The notes: generated from the letters alone by a model not told the origin. A stretch of 64,000 bases of DNA from Candidatus Saccharimonadota bacterium (GCA_905372275.1 CAJPON010000005.1:1-64000), one strand, 5' to 3'; counted from the first letter of the stretch, positions 14,398 through 23,137 are shown. Translations and numbers: made by a program.

Positions 14398-15340
14398 CGA
14401 CAATATACAAGATCAAGACATCAATGAGCCTGATATCAACGATTTGATGGACGAAGATACTCCTGAAGATGTACTCAATGCTAATCAATATTTCGACGAT
14501 ATTTCGGACGACTCGGTGCGGCTGCATTTGCGCGAGATCGGCAAAATCCCGCTGCTGAGTGCCGAAGAAGAGCTAGAATTAGCAAAACGTGTCAAAGAAG
14601 GCGACAAAAAAGCTAAAGATAAAATGGCCGAAGCAAATATGCGGCTGGTAGTGTCGATCGCTAAGCGCTATTCGGGCCGCGGTTTAGACTTCTTGGATTT
14701 GATTCAAGAAGGTCACACTGGTTTGCTGCGCGCAGTCGAAAAATTTGATCCAGATAAAGGCTTCAAATTCTCGACTTATGCTACCTGGTGGATTCGCCAA
14801 GCGATTACCCGGGCGATTGCCGATCAGGCGCGAACGATTCGTATACCGGTGCACATGGTGGAGACGATTAATAAATTGCTGCGTACGCAGCGGCGGATGA
14901 CCCAGGAGCTGAACCGCGAACCGACGATTGAGGAGCTAGCTAAAGAGCTAGAGATGGAACCGGAAAAAGTCGAATATGTCATGAAGATCAAGCAGGACAT
15001 TTCGAGCCTGGACGCTGGCGTTGGCCGCGACGGCGATGACGAAGGCGAGTCGGTGCTGGGCGATTTCATTGAAGATGAGGGTACGATTAGTCCGGAGGAA
15101 TCGGCCTCGAACCAGCTGTTAAAGGAACAAGTTAAAGATTTGCTAGGCACGCTGAGCGATCGCGAGCAAAAGATTGTCCGGATGCGCTTTGGTCTGGATA
15201 ATGGCAAGAGCCACACGCTCGAAGAGGTTGGCCAAGAATTTGCGGTAACGCGCGAGCGAATTCGCCAGATTGAAGCTAAAGCGCTAGCAAAATTACGCAA
15301 GCATAAAGACGCTAAAAAACTTTATACTTACTTGCAATAG
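14363..15340 (+). CDS. rpoD: Primary RNA polymerase sigma factor (sigma-70)
   Basis: At 325 aa this is a short primary sigma: a 40-residue acidic head instead of a long region 1.1, then region 1.2 (DSVRLHLREIGKIPLLS), region 2 with RLVVSIAKRYSGRGLDFLDLIQEG and the -10 reading segment FSTYATWWIRQAITRAI, region 3, and region 4 with the HTH (TLEEVGQEFAVTRERIRQIE). GTG 14363 is supported by AAGGAG seven bases upstream, which makes the gene start inside dnaG. It should read the TTGACA/TATAAT promoters seen across this window. Confidence 0.94.
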   Translation: MTNDDQAQKPSDDNIQDQDINEPDINDLMDEDTPEDVLNANQYFDDISDDSVRLHLREIGKIPLLSAEEELELAKRVKEGDKKAKDKMAEANMRLVVSIAKRYSGRGLDFLDLIQEGHTGLLRAVEKFDPDKGFKFSTYATWWIRQAITRAIADQARTIRIPVHMVETINKLLRTQRRMTQELNREPTIEELAKELEMEPEKVEYVMKIKQDISSLDAGVGRDGDDEGESVLGDFIEDEGTISPEESASNQLLKEQVKDLLGTLSDREQKIVRMRFGLDNGKSHTLEEVGQEFAVTRERIRQIEAKALAKLRKHKDAKKLYTYLQ

Positions 15341-15355
15341 TTTTGATTTTAGGTG

Positions 15356-15934
15356 TTATACGTTAACGAAACCAGTTGTACTGAGCAGCGAATTAATCTT
15401 GGCGTATAACGCAGTGATATCGCTGTCGTTAATTAAATAATAATCAGCGATAGCTATTGGACCACCTTTTTCGATGTCTTCGATCTCTGACCAGTCGCGC
15501 TGGTTAGCTTGTTCGGCGGTGAATGGCCGCTCGGGGCGAGTTGCGAGACGGCGGTGGCGCAAATGTTTTGGCGCGACAATGGCTGCAACGATGAGCTCGC
15601 CAGGAAACTCGTGTTTGAGGAACTTGTACTCTGTCCAGGAATAGAGCCCGTCGAACAATAAACGATGCTGGCCAGCATCAATTAAGCGGTGTAATTGCTC
15701 GGCAGCGCGGCGGATGATAACGTCTTTGCCGTCACGTTCGCGCCACTGTTTGCGAAATTCGGCTTGCGATTCGGGCGTGATTTCAACGCCTCGAGCGCGC
15801 ATTTCGTCGTACAAAATGCCGCCGCCGTAGATTTTGGGAAAACCTTTGGCGGCTACGAAATTGGTTGCTTCGGTTTTACCGGCGCCAGGCAGCCCGACGA
15901 ATGCCAAAATCTTGGCTGGTTTTTCTTGTGATGT
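15356..15934 (-). CDS. P-loop nucleotide/nucleoside kinase-like ATPase
   Basis: A 192-residue protein with a Walker A motif GLPGAGKTEA near residues 14-23 and a layout like adenylate-kinase or dephospho-CoA-kinase relatives: YGGGILYDEM after the P-loop, LLFDGLYSWTEYKFL resembling Walker B, and an arginine-rich lid (HLRHRRLATRPERPF). The substrate cannot be told from sequence. ATG 15934 is preferred because TATACT ends exactly 6 nt before it; an in-frame ATG at 15952 would overlap that box. It converges on rpoD. Confidence 0.75.
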   Translation of the reverse strand, partial: TSQEKPAKILAFVGLPGAGKTEATNFVAAKGFPKIYGGGILYDEMRARGVEITPESQAEFRKQWRERDGKDVIIRRAAEQLHRLIDAGQHRLLFDGLYSWTEYKFLKHEFPGELIVAAIVAPKHLRHRRLATRPERPFTAEQANQRDWSEIEDIEKGGPIAIADYYLINDSDITALYAKINSLLSTTGFVNV

Positions 15935-15940
15935 CATAAC

Positions 15941-15946
15941 CTTAGT
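15941..15946 (-). promoter_or_regulatory. -10 box of the P-loop kinase gene (leaderless type)
   Basis: TATACT on the minus strand, 6 nt before ATG 15934. Confidence 0.6.
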
Positions 15947-15996
15947 ATACATGATTATGGCTATATTCGCTTGTAAGTAACGGCCCTTAGATAGCG

Positions 15997-16002
15997 TATA
16001 AT
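15997..16002 (+). promoter_or_regulatory. -10 box of polA (leaderless type)
   Basis: TATAAT, 6 nt before the polA ATG. Confidence 0.65.
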
Positions 16003-16008
16003 ATAAAT

Positions 16009-18657
16009 ATGGCCAAACGCTTGGTGATTATCGACGGTAAAAGCGTGTTCTATCGCGGTTATTATGCTATGCCTGGGTTGTCGACCGCAGACGGGACACC
16101 GACAGGCGGCGTGTATGGTTTCGCGGCACTGAGCTTAGAATTAATTAAGCAGCTCGAGCCTGATTATGTTTGCGTAGCGTGGGATAAACGAGGAACGAAT
16201 ATTCGCCGCCGGTTGGCGATTTATCCTGACTACAAGGCTGGGCGCAAACCAGCGCCGCCAGATTTTTACGCGCAGATTCCGATTTTGCACGAACTGTTGG
16301 CAGCCTTTAGTTGGCCGCTGTACGAGTTCGACGATTATGAAGCCGACGATATCATGGCAACGCTAGACAAGCAGGCTGAACAGAACGGCGGCATCGAAAC
16401 ATATTTGATTACTAGCGACTTGGACGCGCTGCAAATTCTCGACCAAAATACGTATCTTTATGCGCTCAAAAAAGGATTAACCAATATCGATAAATTTGAC
16501 ATTCCAGCGTTTGAAAAGCGCTACGGTATTCGGATTGATCAATTTCTCGACTTGAAAAGCTTGAAAGGTGATTCGTCGGATAATATCCCTGGGGTGCCGG
16601 GGGTCGGCGAAAAGACAGCCGTCAAATTACTACAGCAATTTGAAACGCTAGACGGTGTTTATGAGAATCTATGGCAGATTAAAGACAGTTTGCGCCGCAA
16701 ACTAGAAGCTGGTAAAAAATCTGCTTATATGAGTAGGGAATTGGCGCGGCTATTCACCGATGCGCCAGTGAAGCTTGATTTAGAGGCAATGAACGTGCGC
16801 GACTTAGACACGGCAAAGTTGCGAGAGTTACTCGAAAAGCTGGAGTTTCGCTCATTGTTGCGAAAATTACCACAACACATGCGCGATAGTTCTTCGGAAG
16901 TGACTTCAAATAATATTCTTGCGCCAGCTGTTGAAATATCGGGCGATAAAGTCACCCCGATGTTGGTAATGGCGCCAGAATTACTAGTAATTTGGGATGG
17001 TGATACGGTTTGGCTGAGCCATGAAAAAGGCAAGGTCGCCCGCTTGCCGCTGGCTAAAGCAAGCGCTATTTTAGCAGAAGCTTCGATAGTTGGCCACGAT
17101 ACCAAGGAGTTTTTCAAAGCACTTCTCGGTGCTGGCTGCCAGCGGCTACCGGCTGTTAAACACGATACCGCGCAGGGCTCGTTCCTGTTAAATCCTTTGC
17201 GCAAATCGCGCGCGTTAGTGGATTTGGCGGGCGTAGAATCTTTGGATGACCCAAGATTGGCGATGACGGCACTTTGGGCAGTTTATGAACAACAAAAGTC
17301 GGCGTTTGCTGAGCAGGCTGATCTCCAGCAGGTGGCACAGACGATGGATTTTCCGCTGATTAATGTTTTAGCGCAAATGGAATTTCGAGGCATCAAAATC
17401 GATGCCAGCAAACTTGAAAAAATGAATAAATCATTAGCGCAAGAGATTGCAGCGGTTCAGCAGAATATTTATGATATGGTCGGTTACGAATTTAATGTTG
17501 CTAGCCCGGCGCAGTTGGCTAGCGCGCTATTTGATAAACTGCTCTTGCCGACAGTCGGTATCAAAAAGGGCAAAACTGGTTATTCAACCAACCAAAAGGA
17601 ACTCGATAAGCTGCGCGGTCAACATCCAATTATTGAGTTGGTCGAGCGTTTTCGCGAACTGTCGAAATTACAGAATACCTATGTGGCAGCCTTACCAGAG
17701 CAAACGGACGCTAACGGCTATATTCACACGACGTTTAACCAAGATGCGACAGCGACTGGGCGGCTGTCGAGCACTAACCCGAATTTGCAGAACATTCCGA
17801 TTCGTACTGAGTTGGGGCGGCAGATTCGCGATGCTTTTGTGCCAGCGCCTGGCAATGTTTTCGTAAATGCTGATTATTCGCAATTTGAGCTGCGCCTGGC
17901 GGCGGTGATGGCTGGCGAAAAACAGATGATTGAAGATTTTAATACCGACGTTGATATTCACGCCAAGACGGCAGCTGAAGTTTATAACGTACCGATTAAT
18001 GAAGTGACGCCAACGCAGCGCCGCCGCGCTAAAGTGGTGAATTTCGGCGTATTATACGGCATGAGCCAGCATGGTTTGGCGGCTGCTGCTAATATGAGTT
18101 ACGGCGAGGCGCAGCATTTCATCGACGAATATTATCGTATCCGTCCGCACATCAAAGAATTCATGGAGCGAACAATTCGCCAGGCGCATACCGACGGCTT
18201 TGTGCAGACATTGTTTGGCCGCCGCCGGCCGACGCCCGATGTTAGATCGAATAATTTTGCTGTTCGTTCGGCTGCCGAGCGAGCAGCAGCTAATATGCCG
18301 ATACAAGGTACCGAGGCGGATTTGATGAAGTTGGCGATGCTGGCGGTAGAGAAGCGACTGACGACAATGACAAGCCCAGATTTGCTACCTTCAGAGACCG
18401 GCAAATTCGAAAAGAACGAATTCGCCTTGCCGGAAAGGCAAGTCTCTTCAGACAGCAAATCTATATCTACAAACAAAAATACCCCGCTCGGCCAGCAAAT
18501 CTTGCAGATTCATGATAGCATCATGGTTGAATGTCCGCGCCAAAACGCTGAAATAGTCAGCAAAATGCTGGTAGAGACTATGGAAAATATCTACCCGCAG
18601 CTCGGTATTAAGCTTAAAGTCGACGTCAAAATCGGCGATAACTGGGGCGAAGTATAA
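16009..18657 (+). CDS. polA: DNA polymerase I with an in-frame palindromic insertion
   Basis: Fills gaps and removes RNA primers. The N-terminal 5'-3' exonuclease domain (residues 1-290) has YEADDIMATL, LITSDLDALQI and SLKGDSSDNIPGVPGVGEKT. The middle 3'-5' exonuclease-like domain lacks recognisable DEDD residues, so proofreading is probably lost. The polymerase domain is complete: motif A NADYSQFELRLAAV, the O-helix RRRAKVVNFGVLYGMS, and motif C QIHDSIMVE. Between EKRLTTM and GQQILQIHDS about 38 polar residues are inserted compared with Taq and E. coli enzymes; their DNA is a palindrome (18378-18462). Length is 882 aa. Confidence 0.95.
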   Translation: MAKRLVIIDGKSVFYRGYYAMPGLSTADGTPTGGVYGFAALSLELIKQLEPDYVCVAWDKRGTNIRRRLAIYPDYKAGRKPAPPDFYAQIPILHELLAAFSWPLYEFDDYEADDIMATLDKQAEQNGGIETYLITSDLDALQILDQNTYLYALKKGLTNIDKFDIPAFEKRYGIRIDQFLDLKSLKGDSSDNIPGVPGVGEKTAVKLLQQFETLDGVYENLWQIKDSLRRKLEAGKKSAYMSRELARLFTDAPVKLDLEAMNVRDLDTAKLRELLEKLEFRSLLRKLPQHMRDSSSEVTSNNILAPAVEISGDKVTPMLVMAPELLVIWDGDTVWLSHEKGKVARLPLAKASAILAEASIVGHDTKEFFKALLGAGCQRLPAVKHDTAQGSFLLNPLRKSRALVDLAGVESLDDPRLAMTALWAVYEQQKSAFAEQADLQQVAQTMDFPLINVLAQMEFRGIKIDASKLEKMNKSLAQEIAAVQQNIYDMVGYEFNVASPAQLASALFDKLLLPTVGIKKGKTGYSTNQKELDKLRGQHPIIELVERFRELSKLQNTYVAALPEQTDANGYIHTTFNQDATATGRLSSTNPNLQNIPIRTELGRQIRDAFVPAPGNVFVNADYSQFELRLAAVMAGEKQMIEDFNTDVDIHAKTAAEVYNVPINEVTPTQRRRAKVVNFGVLYGMSQHGLAAAANMSYGEAQHFIDEYYRIRPHIKEFMERTIRQAHTDGFVQTLFGRRRPTPDVRSNNFAVRSAAERAAANMPIQGTEADLMKLAMLAVEKRLTTMTSPDLLPSETGKFEKNEFALPERQVSSDSKSISTNKNTPLGQQILQIHDSIMVECPRQNAEIVSKMLVETMENIYPQLGIKLKVDVKIGDNWGEV
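18378..18462. repeat. Palindromic element inserted in frame in polA
   Basis: An 85-bp imperfect palindrome. Outer arms AGATTTGCT (18378-18386) and AGCAAATCT (18454-18462) match perfectly. Inside them GAGAC (18394-18398) pairs with GTCTC (18442-18446), CCGGCAA (18398-18404) with TTGCCGG (18427-18433), and CGAATTCG (18417-18424) sits at the centre. It coincides with the extra residues of the polymerase and keeps the frame open, in the manner of Rickettsia palindromic elements. Confidence 0.75.
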
Positions 18658-18701
18658 AAAACTTAAAATTTGCTGAAAATTAGCGAAAACCCGGACAAAT
18701 A

Positions 18702-18730
18702 TGGACAAATAACTGCAACTGTGGTATAAT
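18702..18730 (+). promoter_or_regulatory. Promoter with tandem repeats upstream of the 228-aa gene
   Basis: TGGACA (18702-18707), a 17-nt spacer, TATAAT (18725-18730). GGACAAAT occurs twice with a 10-nt period (18693-18700 and 18703-18710), over and before the -35, so a regulator could bind one face of the helix there. Confidence 0.7.
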
Positions 18731-18766
18731 CTAATTACAGTTAGCTTAAGCAAAAAGGCGGATGTT

Positions 18767-19453
18767 GTGGTACGGAGTATGTCACCAGAAAATAGCAACC
18801 CTAAACTTGAGGCTAGGCCTTTGTCTAGGCAAGAGCGCATAGAGCAGCTAAAACTAGGGGAGTCTCGTCTTCGCGAGCAAGCGGCTGCTGCGGACAAGCT
18901 TTATAAAAACCTTGGCGAAGAAAGTGGTTGTGACTTTCGTGTTGGTAGGTTTGTAGACGCAGATAGTACTGTTTGGCAAATCTACAATAATTATGCAAAT
19001 AAAGAAAATCCTTACGGTTGGCTAGTAATTTGCTGCGGCCCTGATGCCGAAAACGACAGCGGCGATCCAGAGGCGGTAGTGCAAGAAATTACCGAAAACA
19101 GCTGCGCAGAAGGGCGGTACATGCCATATGTTATGCCAAAAGGCGTTAAGGCTATTGACACGCTTCACTTTGCTGGTAGACGCAGTATTAATGTTTTTTG
19201 GAAAGGTGGTGAAGAGTTGGTAGTAGCAGATAGTCTTGGCAGAGAGCTTTTACCACTTGACGAATTAATCGCTAAAAAGAACGATACAGATAATAAACGA
19301 CCTGAAGAAATAACAGCTGATAATAACGATGACGATACAAATAAACGCTTTAAAGAAATAACTGGGCCTCTTGAAAAAGAGGGTTTAGGTGCTGCCGCAG
19401 AAGAAGATTTAGGTGCTACGGCTGTTTCTACCATGGTACGCGTAGCTGCGTGA
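18767..19453 (+). CDS. Unrecognised 228-aa protein
   Basis: No family was recognised. It has a charged helical start (SRQERIEQLKLGESRLREQA), a central globular part with aromatic and cysteine residues (CDFRVGRFVDADSTVWQIY, GWLVICCGPDAE), and a low-complexity acidic tail rich in Asp, Asn and Glu. No membrane segment is seen. The GTG start at 18767 has AAGGCGG upstream; ATG 18779 would remove four residues. It is preceded by a full promoter and followed by an independent -10 box, so it is probably transcribed alone. Confidence 0.65.
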   Translation: MVRSMSPENSNPKLEARPLSRQERIEQLKLGESRLREQAAAADKLYKNLGEESGCDFRVGRFVDADSTVWQIYNNYANKENPYGWLVICCGPDAENDSGDPEAVVQEITENSCAEGRYMPYVMPKGVKAIDTLHFAGRRSINVFWKGGEELVVADSLGRELLPLDELIAKKNDTDNKRPEEITADNNDDDTNKRFKEITGPLEKEGLGAAAEEDLGATAVSTMVRVAA

Positions 19454-19462
19454 TAAATGTGT

Positions 19463-19468
19463 TAAAAT
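19463..19468 (+). promoter_or_regulatory. -10 box of the 200-aa membrane protein gene
   Basis: TAAAAT with TGTG just before it, 6 nt from the ATG. Confidence 0.55.
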
Positions 19469-19474
19469 ACAAAC

Positions 19475-20077
19475 ATGTACAGAGGATCCCGACCGAGAAT
19501 TTTACCGATAATCATTACTATTATCACTGTGGTGGTTGTTATTGCCATTTTGGTAACACTTGTGCGATCATTGCTGAATCCGGATAAAAAGACCGAGCAG
19601 CCGCAAACCCCCGAACAATCGTTAGAGAGCAAAATCAAAAATCAAGACCCAATTCGCAGCGTGCGCTGGACGGTGCGCGGTCCGATTGTTGCTGATGAAG
19701 AGTTCAAGAGCTACCAGATTACAGTTAGTCCAACATCGCGTAAATATGTTATTTATTCGGGTTATCTGGATAGAGTTTTGGACAAGAAGGAATATGCTAA
19801 TAATAGTAATGCTTATGAACAGTTTACCTATGCGCTAGTCAAGGTCAACATTCAGGCTTCCGATAACAAATCAAACGATGATATTCGCGGCGTATGCGCT
19901 ACTAAAGGACTGGCTTACGTATTCGAGACGCGCGATGGCGACAATACCGATACCAATTTGTGGACTTCAACTTGCAAGGACTCGCCTGGTACGCTTAACG
20001 CTGATACCCTGAAGCTCCAAGCTCTTTTTGTCAATCAGATTCCAGATTTCAAACCGTCATTTAATAATATTTTCTAA
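19475..20077 (+). CDS. Membrane-anchored extracytoplasmic protein
   Basis: A 200-residue protein of no recognised family. A short basic N-terminus and one hydrophobic helix (about residues 10-32, ILPIIITIITVVVVIAILVT) anchor it, probably with the C-terminal domain outside. The outer part has VRWTVRGPIVADEEFKSYQI, repeated Tyr-rich strands and two cysteines (GVCATKG, TSTCKD) that could form a disulphide. It is followed after two bases by the HAD gene, so it probably heads an operon running to holA. Confidence 0.7.
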   Translation: MYRGSRPRILPIIITIITVVVVIAILVTLVRSLLNPDKKTEQPQTPEQSLESKIKNQDPIRSVRWTVRGPIVADEEFKSYQITVSPTSRKYVIYSGYLDRVLDKKEYANNSNAYEQFTYALVKVNIQASDNKSNDDIRGVCATKGLAYVFETRDGDNTDTNLWTSTCKDSPGTLNADTLKLQALFVNQIPDFKPSFNNIF

Positions 20078-20079
20078 CC

Positions 20080-20658
20080 ATGGCGATAAAAGCAGTTATT
20101 TTCGATTGTTTTGGCGTACTGTATGGAGGCAGTATTGATACGCTAATAAGAATGGCCGAGCCAGAGGGCAAAGTAATGCTGCGCGACCTCAGTAAGCAGC
20201 ACGATTACGGTTTCATTAGCGGCAGCGAGTATGAATCGGGAATCGCTGAGTTGTTTGGCTGGACACAGCAGCAGACGCATGATTTCTTGATGCGCAAGCG
20301 GATTCGCAACGAGGAATTGATAAACTATATCATAAATTTACGCCAGCAGCACGCTAATTTGAAGATGGCGATGTTGAGTAATGTTGGCGGCGGTACGCTG
20401 GAATATCTATTTGCGCCAGGCGAATTAGAAAAAATGTTTGATGTGCGCGTGTTGTCGTATGAGGAAAGCTTGGCCAAACCAAACCCAGAAATTTTCACGC
20501 TGACAGCTGACCGCTTAGGTGTCGCCGCTAGCGAATGCGTGATGATTGATGATCGTGTCGAAAATTGCGAAGGCGCCGAGGTAGCGGGGATGATGGCGTT
20601 GCAGTACACCGATAACGAGCTGCTTATTAAGCGTTTGAATGCTTTACTGGAGGCGTAA
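20080..20658 (+). CDS. HAD-superfamily hydrolase (subfamily IA)
   Basis: A probable phosphatase of 192 aa. Motif I is VIFDCFGVLY near residues 5-14, with the nucleophile Asp; the second Asp of DxD is replaced, as in the v3 variant of this subfamily. Motif II is MLSNVGGG, motif III is the Lys in LAKPNPEIF, and motif IV is CVMIDDRVENCEGA. A helical cap lies between motifs I and II. The substrate is unknown; relatives act on sugar phosphates or nucleotides. It directly abuts mutM. Confidence 0.85.
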   Translation: MAIKAVIFDCFGVLYGGSIDTLIRMAEPEGKVMLRDLSKQHDYGFISGSEYESGIAELFGWTQQQTHDFLMRKRIRNEELINYIINLRQQHANLKMAMLSNVGGGTLEYLFAPGELEKMFDVRVLSYEESLAKPNPEIFTLTADRLGVAASECVMIDDRVENCEGAEVAGMMALQYTDNELLIKRLNALLEA

Positions 20659-21627
20659 ATGCCAGAACTTCCCGAAGTCGAGACAGTTCGCCGCGGTTTG
20701 GCGGAGATACTGCCAGGCCGAGTGGTGGCACGAACGGCGGTGTTTGATTCGCCAAAAAGCTTTCCCAATGCGCCGGCTGATGTTGAACAATTTTTATATG
20801 GTGCGCGCGTGACGGCGGTGCGGCGGCGGGCAAAGGTGCTGATGATTGATTTGGATACGCGCTATTCGCTGGTGGTACACTTGAAAATGACGGGGCAGTT
20901 GGTGTTTCGCAGTTGTCATCCTGCGATGTATCGTCGGAAAAAATCTGGGCGTGCTTGTCACCGGGACCCGGATTGTTTTCCGATGATACTCGAGGATGAC
21001 AAGGTGCCTAACTTCGCTGGCGGTCACCCAAACGATAGCTTGATTGGCGAGCTGCCGGATCGGTCGACGCGGGTGCAGATTGATTTTACTGATGAGTCGC
21101 GGCTGTTTTTTAACGATCAGCGCAAGTTTGGCTGGGTAAAATTGCTGCCGACTGATGAGGTGAAGAACTTGCCGTTCATGCAAAAAGTTGGGCCGGAGCC
21201 GCTTGATCCCAATACACGCGCCGAGGATTTCATCCAGCGGATTCGCCGCCGCCAAAATTCGATGATTAAGCCAGCGTTTCTTGACCAGGCGGTGATCGCC
21301 GGGGTTGGTAATATTTATGCTGACGAGGCACTGTGGGCGGCGCAGATTCATCCACAGACGCGGGTAAAAAACATCAGCGATCAGCAGCTGAATACATTAT
21401 TTACCGAGCTGCGGCAAATTTTGCAGCTCAGCATCGATCAAGGCGGCTCAACCGATAAAAATTACGTTGATGCCGAGGGCCGAAAGGGAAATTATCTGAC
21501 ATTTGCTCATGTGTTTCGCCGCGAAGGCCAGGCTTGCCATCGCCATCCCGACCAAGAAATTATCAAGCTAAAAGTTGGCGGCCGCGGCACGCATATTTGT
21601 CCGGTCTGCCAGGTGGAAGTCGGATGA
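20659..21627 (+). CDS. mutM: Formamidopyrimidine-DNA glycosylase
   Basis: Removes oxidised purines such as 8-oxoguanine and cuts the strand. It begins MPELPEVETVRRGL, with catalytic Pro2 and Glu3. Later features are VVHLKMTGQL, RKFGWVKL, and the helix-two-turn-helix VIAGVGNIYADEALW. The C-terminal zinc finger reads CHRH...HICPVC, so one of the four usual cysteines is a histidine. A 35-40-residue insertion (SCHPAMYRRKKSGRACHRD...) follows the first domain's LVF strand, making the protein 322 aa instead of about 270-290. It works in the same repair theme as the UDG at 33.5 kb. Confidence 0.95.
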   Translation: MPELPEVETVRRGLAEILPGRVVARTAVFDSPKSFPNAPADVEQFLYGARVTAVRRRAKVLMIDLDTRYSLVVHLKMTGQLVFRSCHPAMYRRKKSGRACHRDPDCFPMILEDDKVPNFAGGHPNDSLIGELPDRSTRVQIDFTDESRLFFNDQRKFGWVKLLPTDEVKNLPFMQKVGPEPLDPNTRAEDFIQRIRRRQNSMIKPAFLDQAVIAGVGNIYADEALWAAQIHPQTRVKNISDQQLNTLFTELRQILQLSIDQGGSTDKNYVDAEGRKGNYLTFAHVFRREGQACHRHPDQEIIKLKVGGRGTHICPVCQVEVG

Positions 21628-22568
21628 TTTATTTGATTGTTGGTACGAACGCCTACCGTGCGCAATATGAGCTGCAGCAATTGGTGAAATCGTTAGGCGT
21701 TCGGCCCGAAAAAATCGACGCAAGCAGTCTTGATTTGAATAAATTAGCCGATACGGTACGCGGCTTGAGTTTATTTCAAGAACGGCGGCTGATTGTTATT
21801 GAACGGCTTTCGGAACGAAAAGACTTGTGGGATAAGCTCGGCGAATGGGCTAGCGATATTGCGGCAGAAACCTACTTGGTATTGATTGAGCCGCGCCCGG
21901 ATAAGCGTACCAAAACTTTCAAAACCTTGCAAAAAACTGCAAAGCTAATTGAAGCAACACCGCTGACTGATCGCCAGCGTCCAGCGGCCGAAAAGTGGCT
22001 GCTAGACTATGCAAGCGAGCACGGGGTAAAGTTGACGAAAACACAGGCTAGCGATATGGTAGCGCGAGCAATTGTCGCCGATGAAAAATCGCGTTCTACC
22101 GAAATTGATCAATTACAATTAACTCATGCTGTAGCTGCCTTGAAAAATGCCGTGAAAATTGACGATGCAGCGATTGCAACGGTTTTGCCGCCAGCACGTG
22201 AGTTTTCGGTGTTTGATATCATTGAATTGGCAGTGCGCGGCAAGACGGCAAATCTACGGAGCGCGCTTGATGAACTTCGCCGCAGCGACGATGTTTATAA
22301 AGTGGCGCCGTTGGTATGGTCGCAGTGGTCGCAGCTGGTGTTATTAGCCAAGGCCGAAGCAGCTGGCGCTAGCGATACGATTGATCTCGGTATGCATCCG
22401 TTTGTTGCCAAGAAGTTGCGGCCGCTTGCTCGGCAGTTGTCGCCAAAGGACTTGGCGGAATTGACTGAATTAGCGGCGGAGCGCGATTATCAAATGAAAA
22501 CCTCATCAGTCGATCCGTGGGCGGCGTTGGAGGATTTTTTGTTTCGGGTGGCTTCGCGGCAAAAATAA
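21624..22568 (+). CDS. holA: DNA polymerase III delta subunit
   Basis: A clamp-loader subunit that opens the sliding clamp. It has 314 residues in the usual three-domain layout: MIYLIVGTNAYRAQYELQQL at the start, the FQERRLIVIE strand, YLVLIEPRPDKRTK, then a helical C-terminus (EFSVFDIIELAVRGK, VWSQWSQLVLLAKAE). ATG 21624 overlaps the mutM stop (ATGA), so it is translationally coupled. The longer frame from 21534 is rejected because it would lie well inside mutM. It ends in a terminator shared with rpsT. Confidence 0.88.
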   Translation: MIYLIVGTNAYRAQYELQQLVKSLGVRPEKIDASSLDLNKLADTVRGLSLFQERRLIVIERLSERKDLWDKLGEWASDIAAETYLVLIEPRPDKRTKTFKTLQKTAKLIEATPLTDRQRPAAEKWLLDYASEHGVKLTKTQASDMVARAIVADEKSRSTEIDQLQLTHAVAALKNAVKIDDAAIATVLPPAREFSVFDIIELAVRGKTANLRSALDELRRSDDVYKVAPLVWSQWSQLVLLAKAEAAGASDTIDLGMHPFVAKKLRPLARQLSPKDLAELTELAAERDYQMKTSSVDPWAALEDFLFRVASRQK

Positions 22569-22596
22569 ACGCCCTGGTTACCGAGAGCGTTTATTT
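22563..22596. terminator. Bidirectional terminator between holA and rpsT
   Basis: AAATAAACGC (22563-22572) and GCGTTTATTT (22587-22596) form a perfect 10-bp stem, with A-rich and T-rich flanks on both strands. It includes the holA stop codon and serves the convergent genes. Confidence 0.8.
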
Positions 22597-22610
22597 CGAT
22601 AAGGTTAAAC

Positions 22611-22961
22611 TTAGGCTGTTTTGGCTGCAGTTTTCTTAGGTGCGGTCTTTGCGGCTGGCTTTTTGGCAGGAGCTTTTTTGGCCTCAGCAGCTGGCTTAGC
22701 GGCTTTCTTTTCTAGCTTGACGCCAGCAGCTTTAGCGACCTTGGCTAGGGCTGATTTGCGGCGGCTAACGGTTGCCTTTTTGAGCAGGCCTTTCTTGACA
22801 GCAGTATCTAGCTCGCTTTGAGCTTTGCTTAGAGTAGCGGCACTCGGGTTGGCCAAAAATTCCTTGGTGGCAGATTTGATATCGCGCTTGATACCGATGT
22901 TACGCTGGCGGCGCTTAGCGGTTTGCTTCATTCGCTTAACGGCTGATTTGATGAGTGGCAT
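22611..22961 (-). CDS. rpsT: Small ribosomal subunit protein bS20 with an Ala/Lys/Pro tail
   Basis: A protein that binds 16S rRNA. The first 85 residues are a normal bS20 (MPLIKSAVKRMKQTAKRRQRN, SELDTAVKKGLLKKATVSRR). A repetitive tail of about 30 residues made of Ala, Lys and Pro (KKAPAKKPAAKTAPKK) extends it to 116 aa. Such histone-like tails may add nucleic-acid contacts. AAAGGAA precedes the ATG. A promoter lies 50-75 bp upstream on the minus strand. Confidence 0.93.
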   Translation of the reverse strand: MPLIKSAVKRMKQTAKRRQRNIGIKRDIKSATKEFLANPSAATLSKAQSELDTAVKKGLLKKATVSRRKSALAKVAKAAGVKLEKKAAKPAAEAKKAPAKKPAAKTAPKKTAAKTA

Positions 22962-23009
22962 AAATTCCTTTACCTCTGTTATTGATTTAGTGTATACAAT
23001 CAGTTTTCA

Positions 23010-23038
23010 ATTATAACTTATACACCTCTGTTTGTAAA
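23010..23038 (-). promoter_or_regulatory. Promoter of rpsT
   Basis: On the minus strand TTTACA, a 17-nt spacer and TATAAT. It leaves a short leader before the rpsT ribosome-binding site. Confidence 0.6.
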
Positions 23039-23067
23039 GTGGCGCTTGCTTATTTTGTAAATTAGTA

Positions 23068-23097
23068 TTGACTTTGTCGTGATGCTTATGTTATAGT
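23068..23097 (+). promoter_or_regulatory. Promoter of the DHH-like gene
   Basis: TTGACT (23068-23073), an 18-nt spacer, TATAGT (23092-23097). Divergent from rpsT. Confidence 0.6.
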
Positions 23098-23137
23098 ACA
23101 TAAAGTCTATAGCGAATAAAAACAAATAGGATAAAAT

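Noticed and set aside
14824..15300. 158-aa antisense ORF in rpoD
   Set aside because: It is a shadow of the sigma-factor frame; the composition mirrors the sense codons and no start signal is present.
21534..21623. Earlier in-frame start of holA
   Set aside because: It would lie inside mutM. The ATG overlapping the mutM stop matches the family N-terminus.
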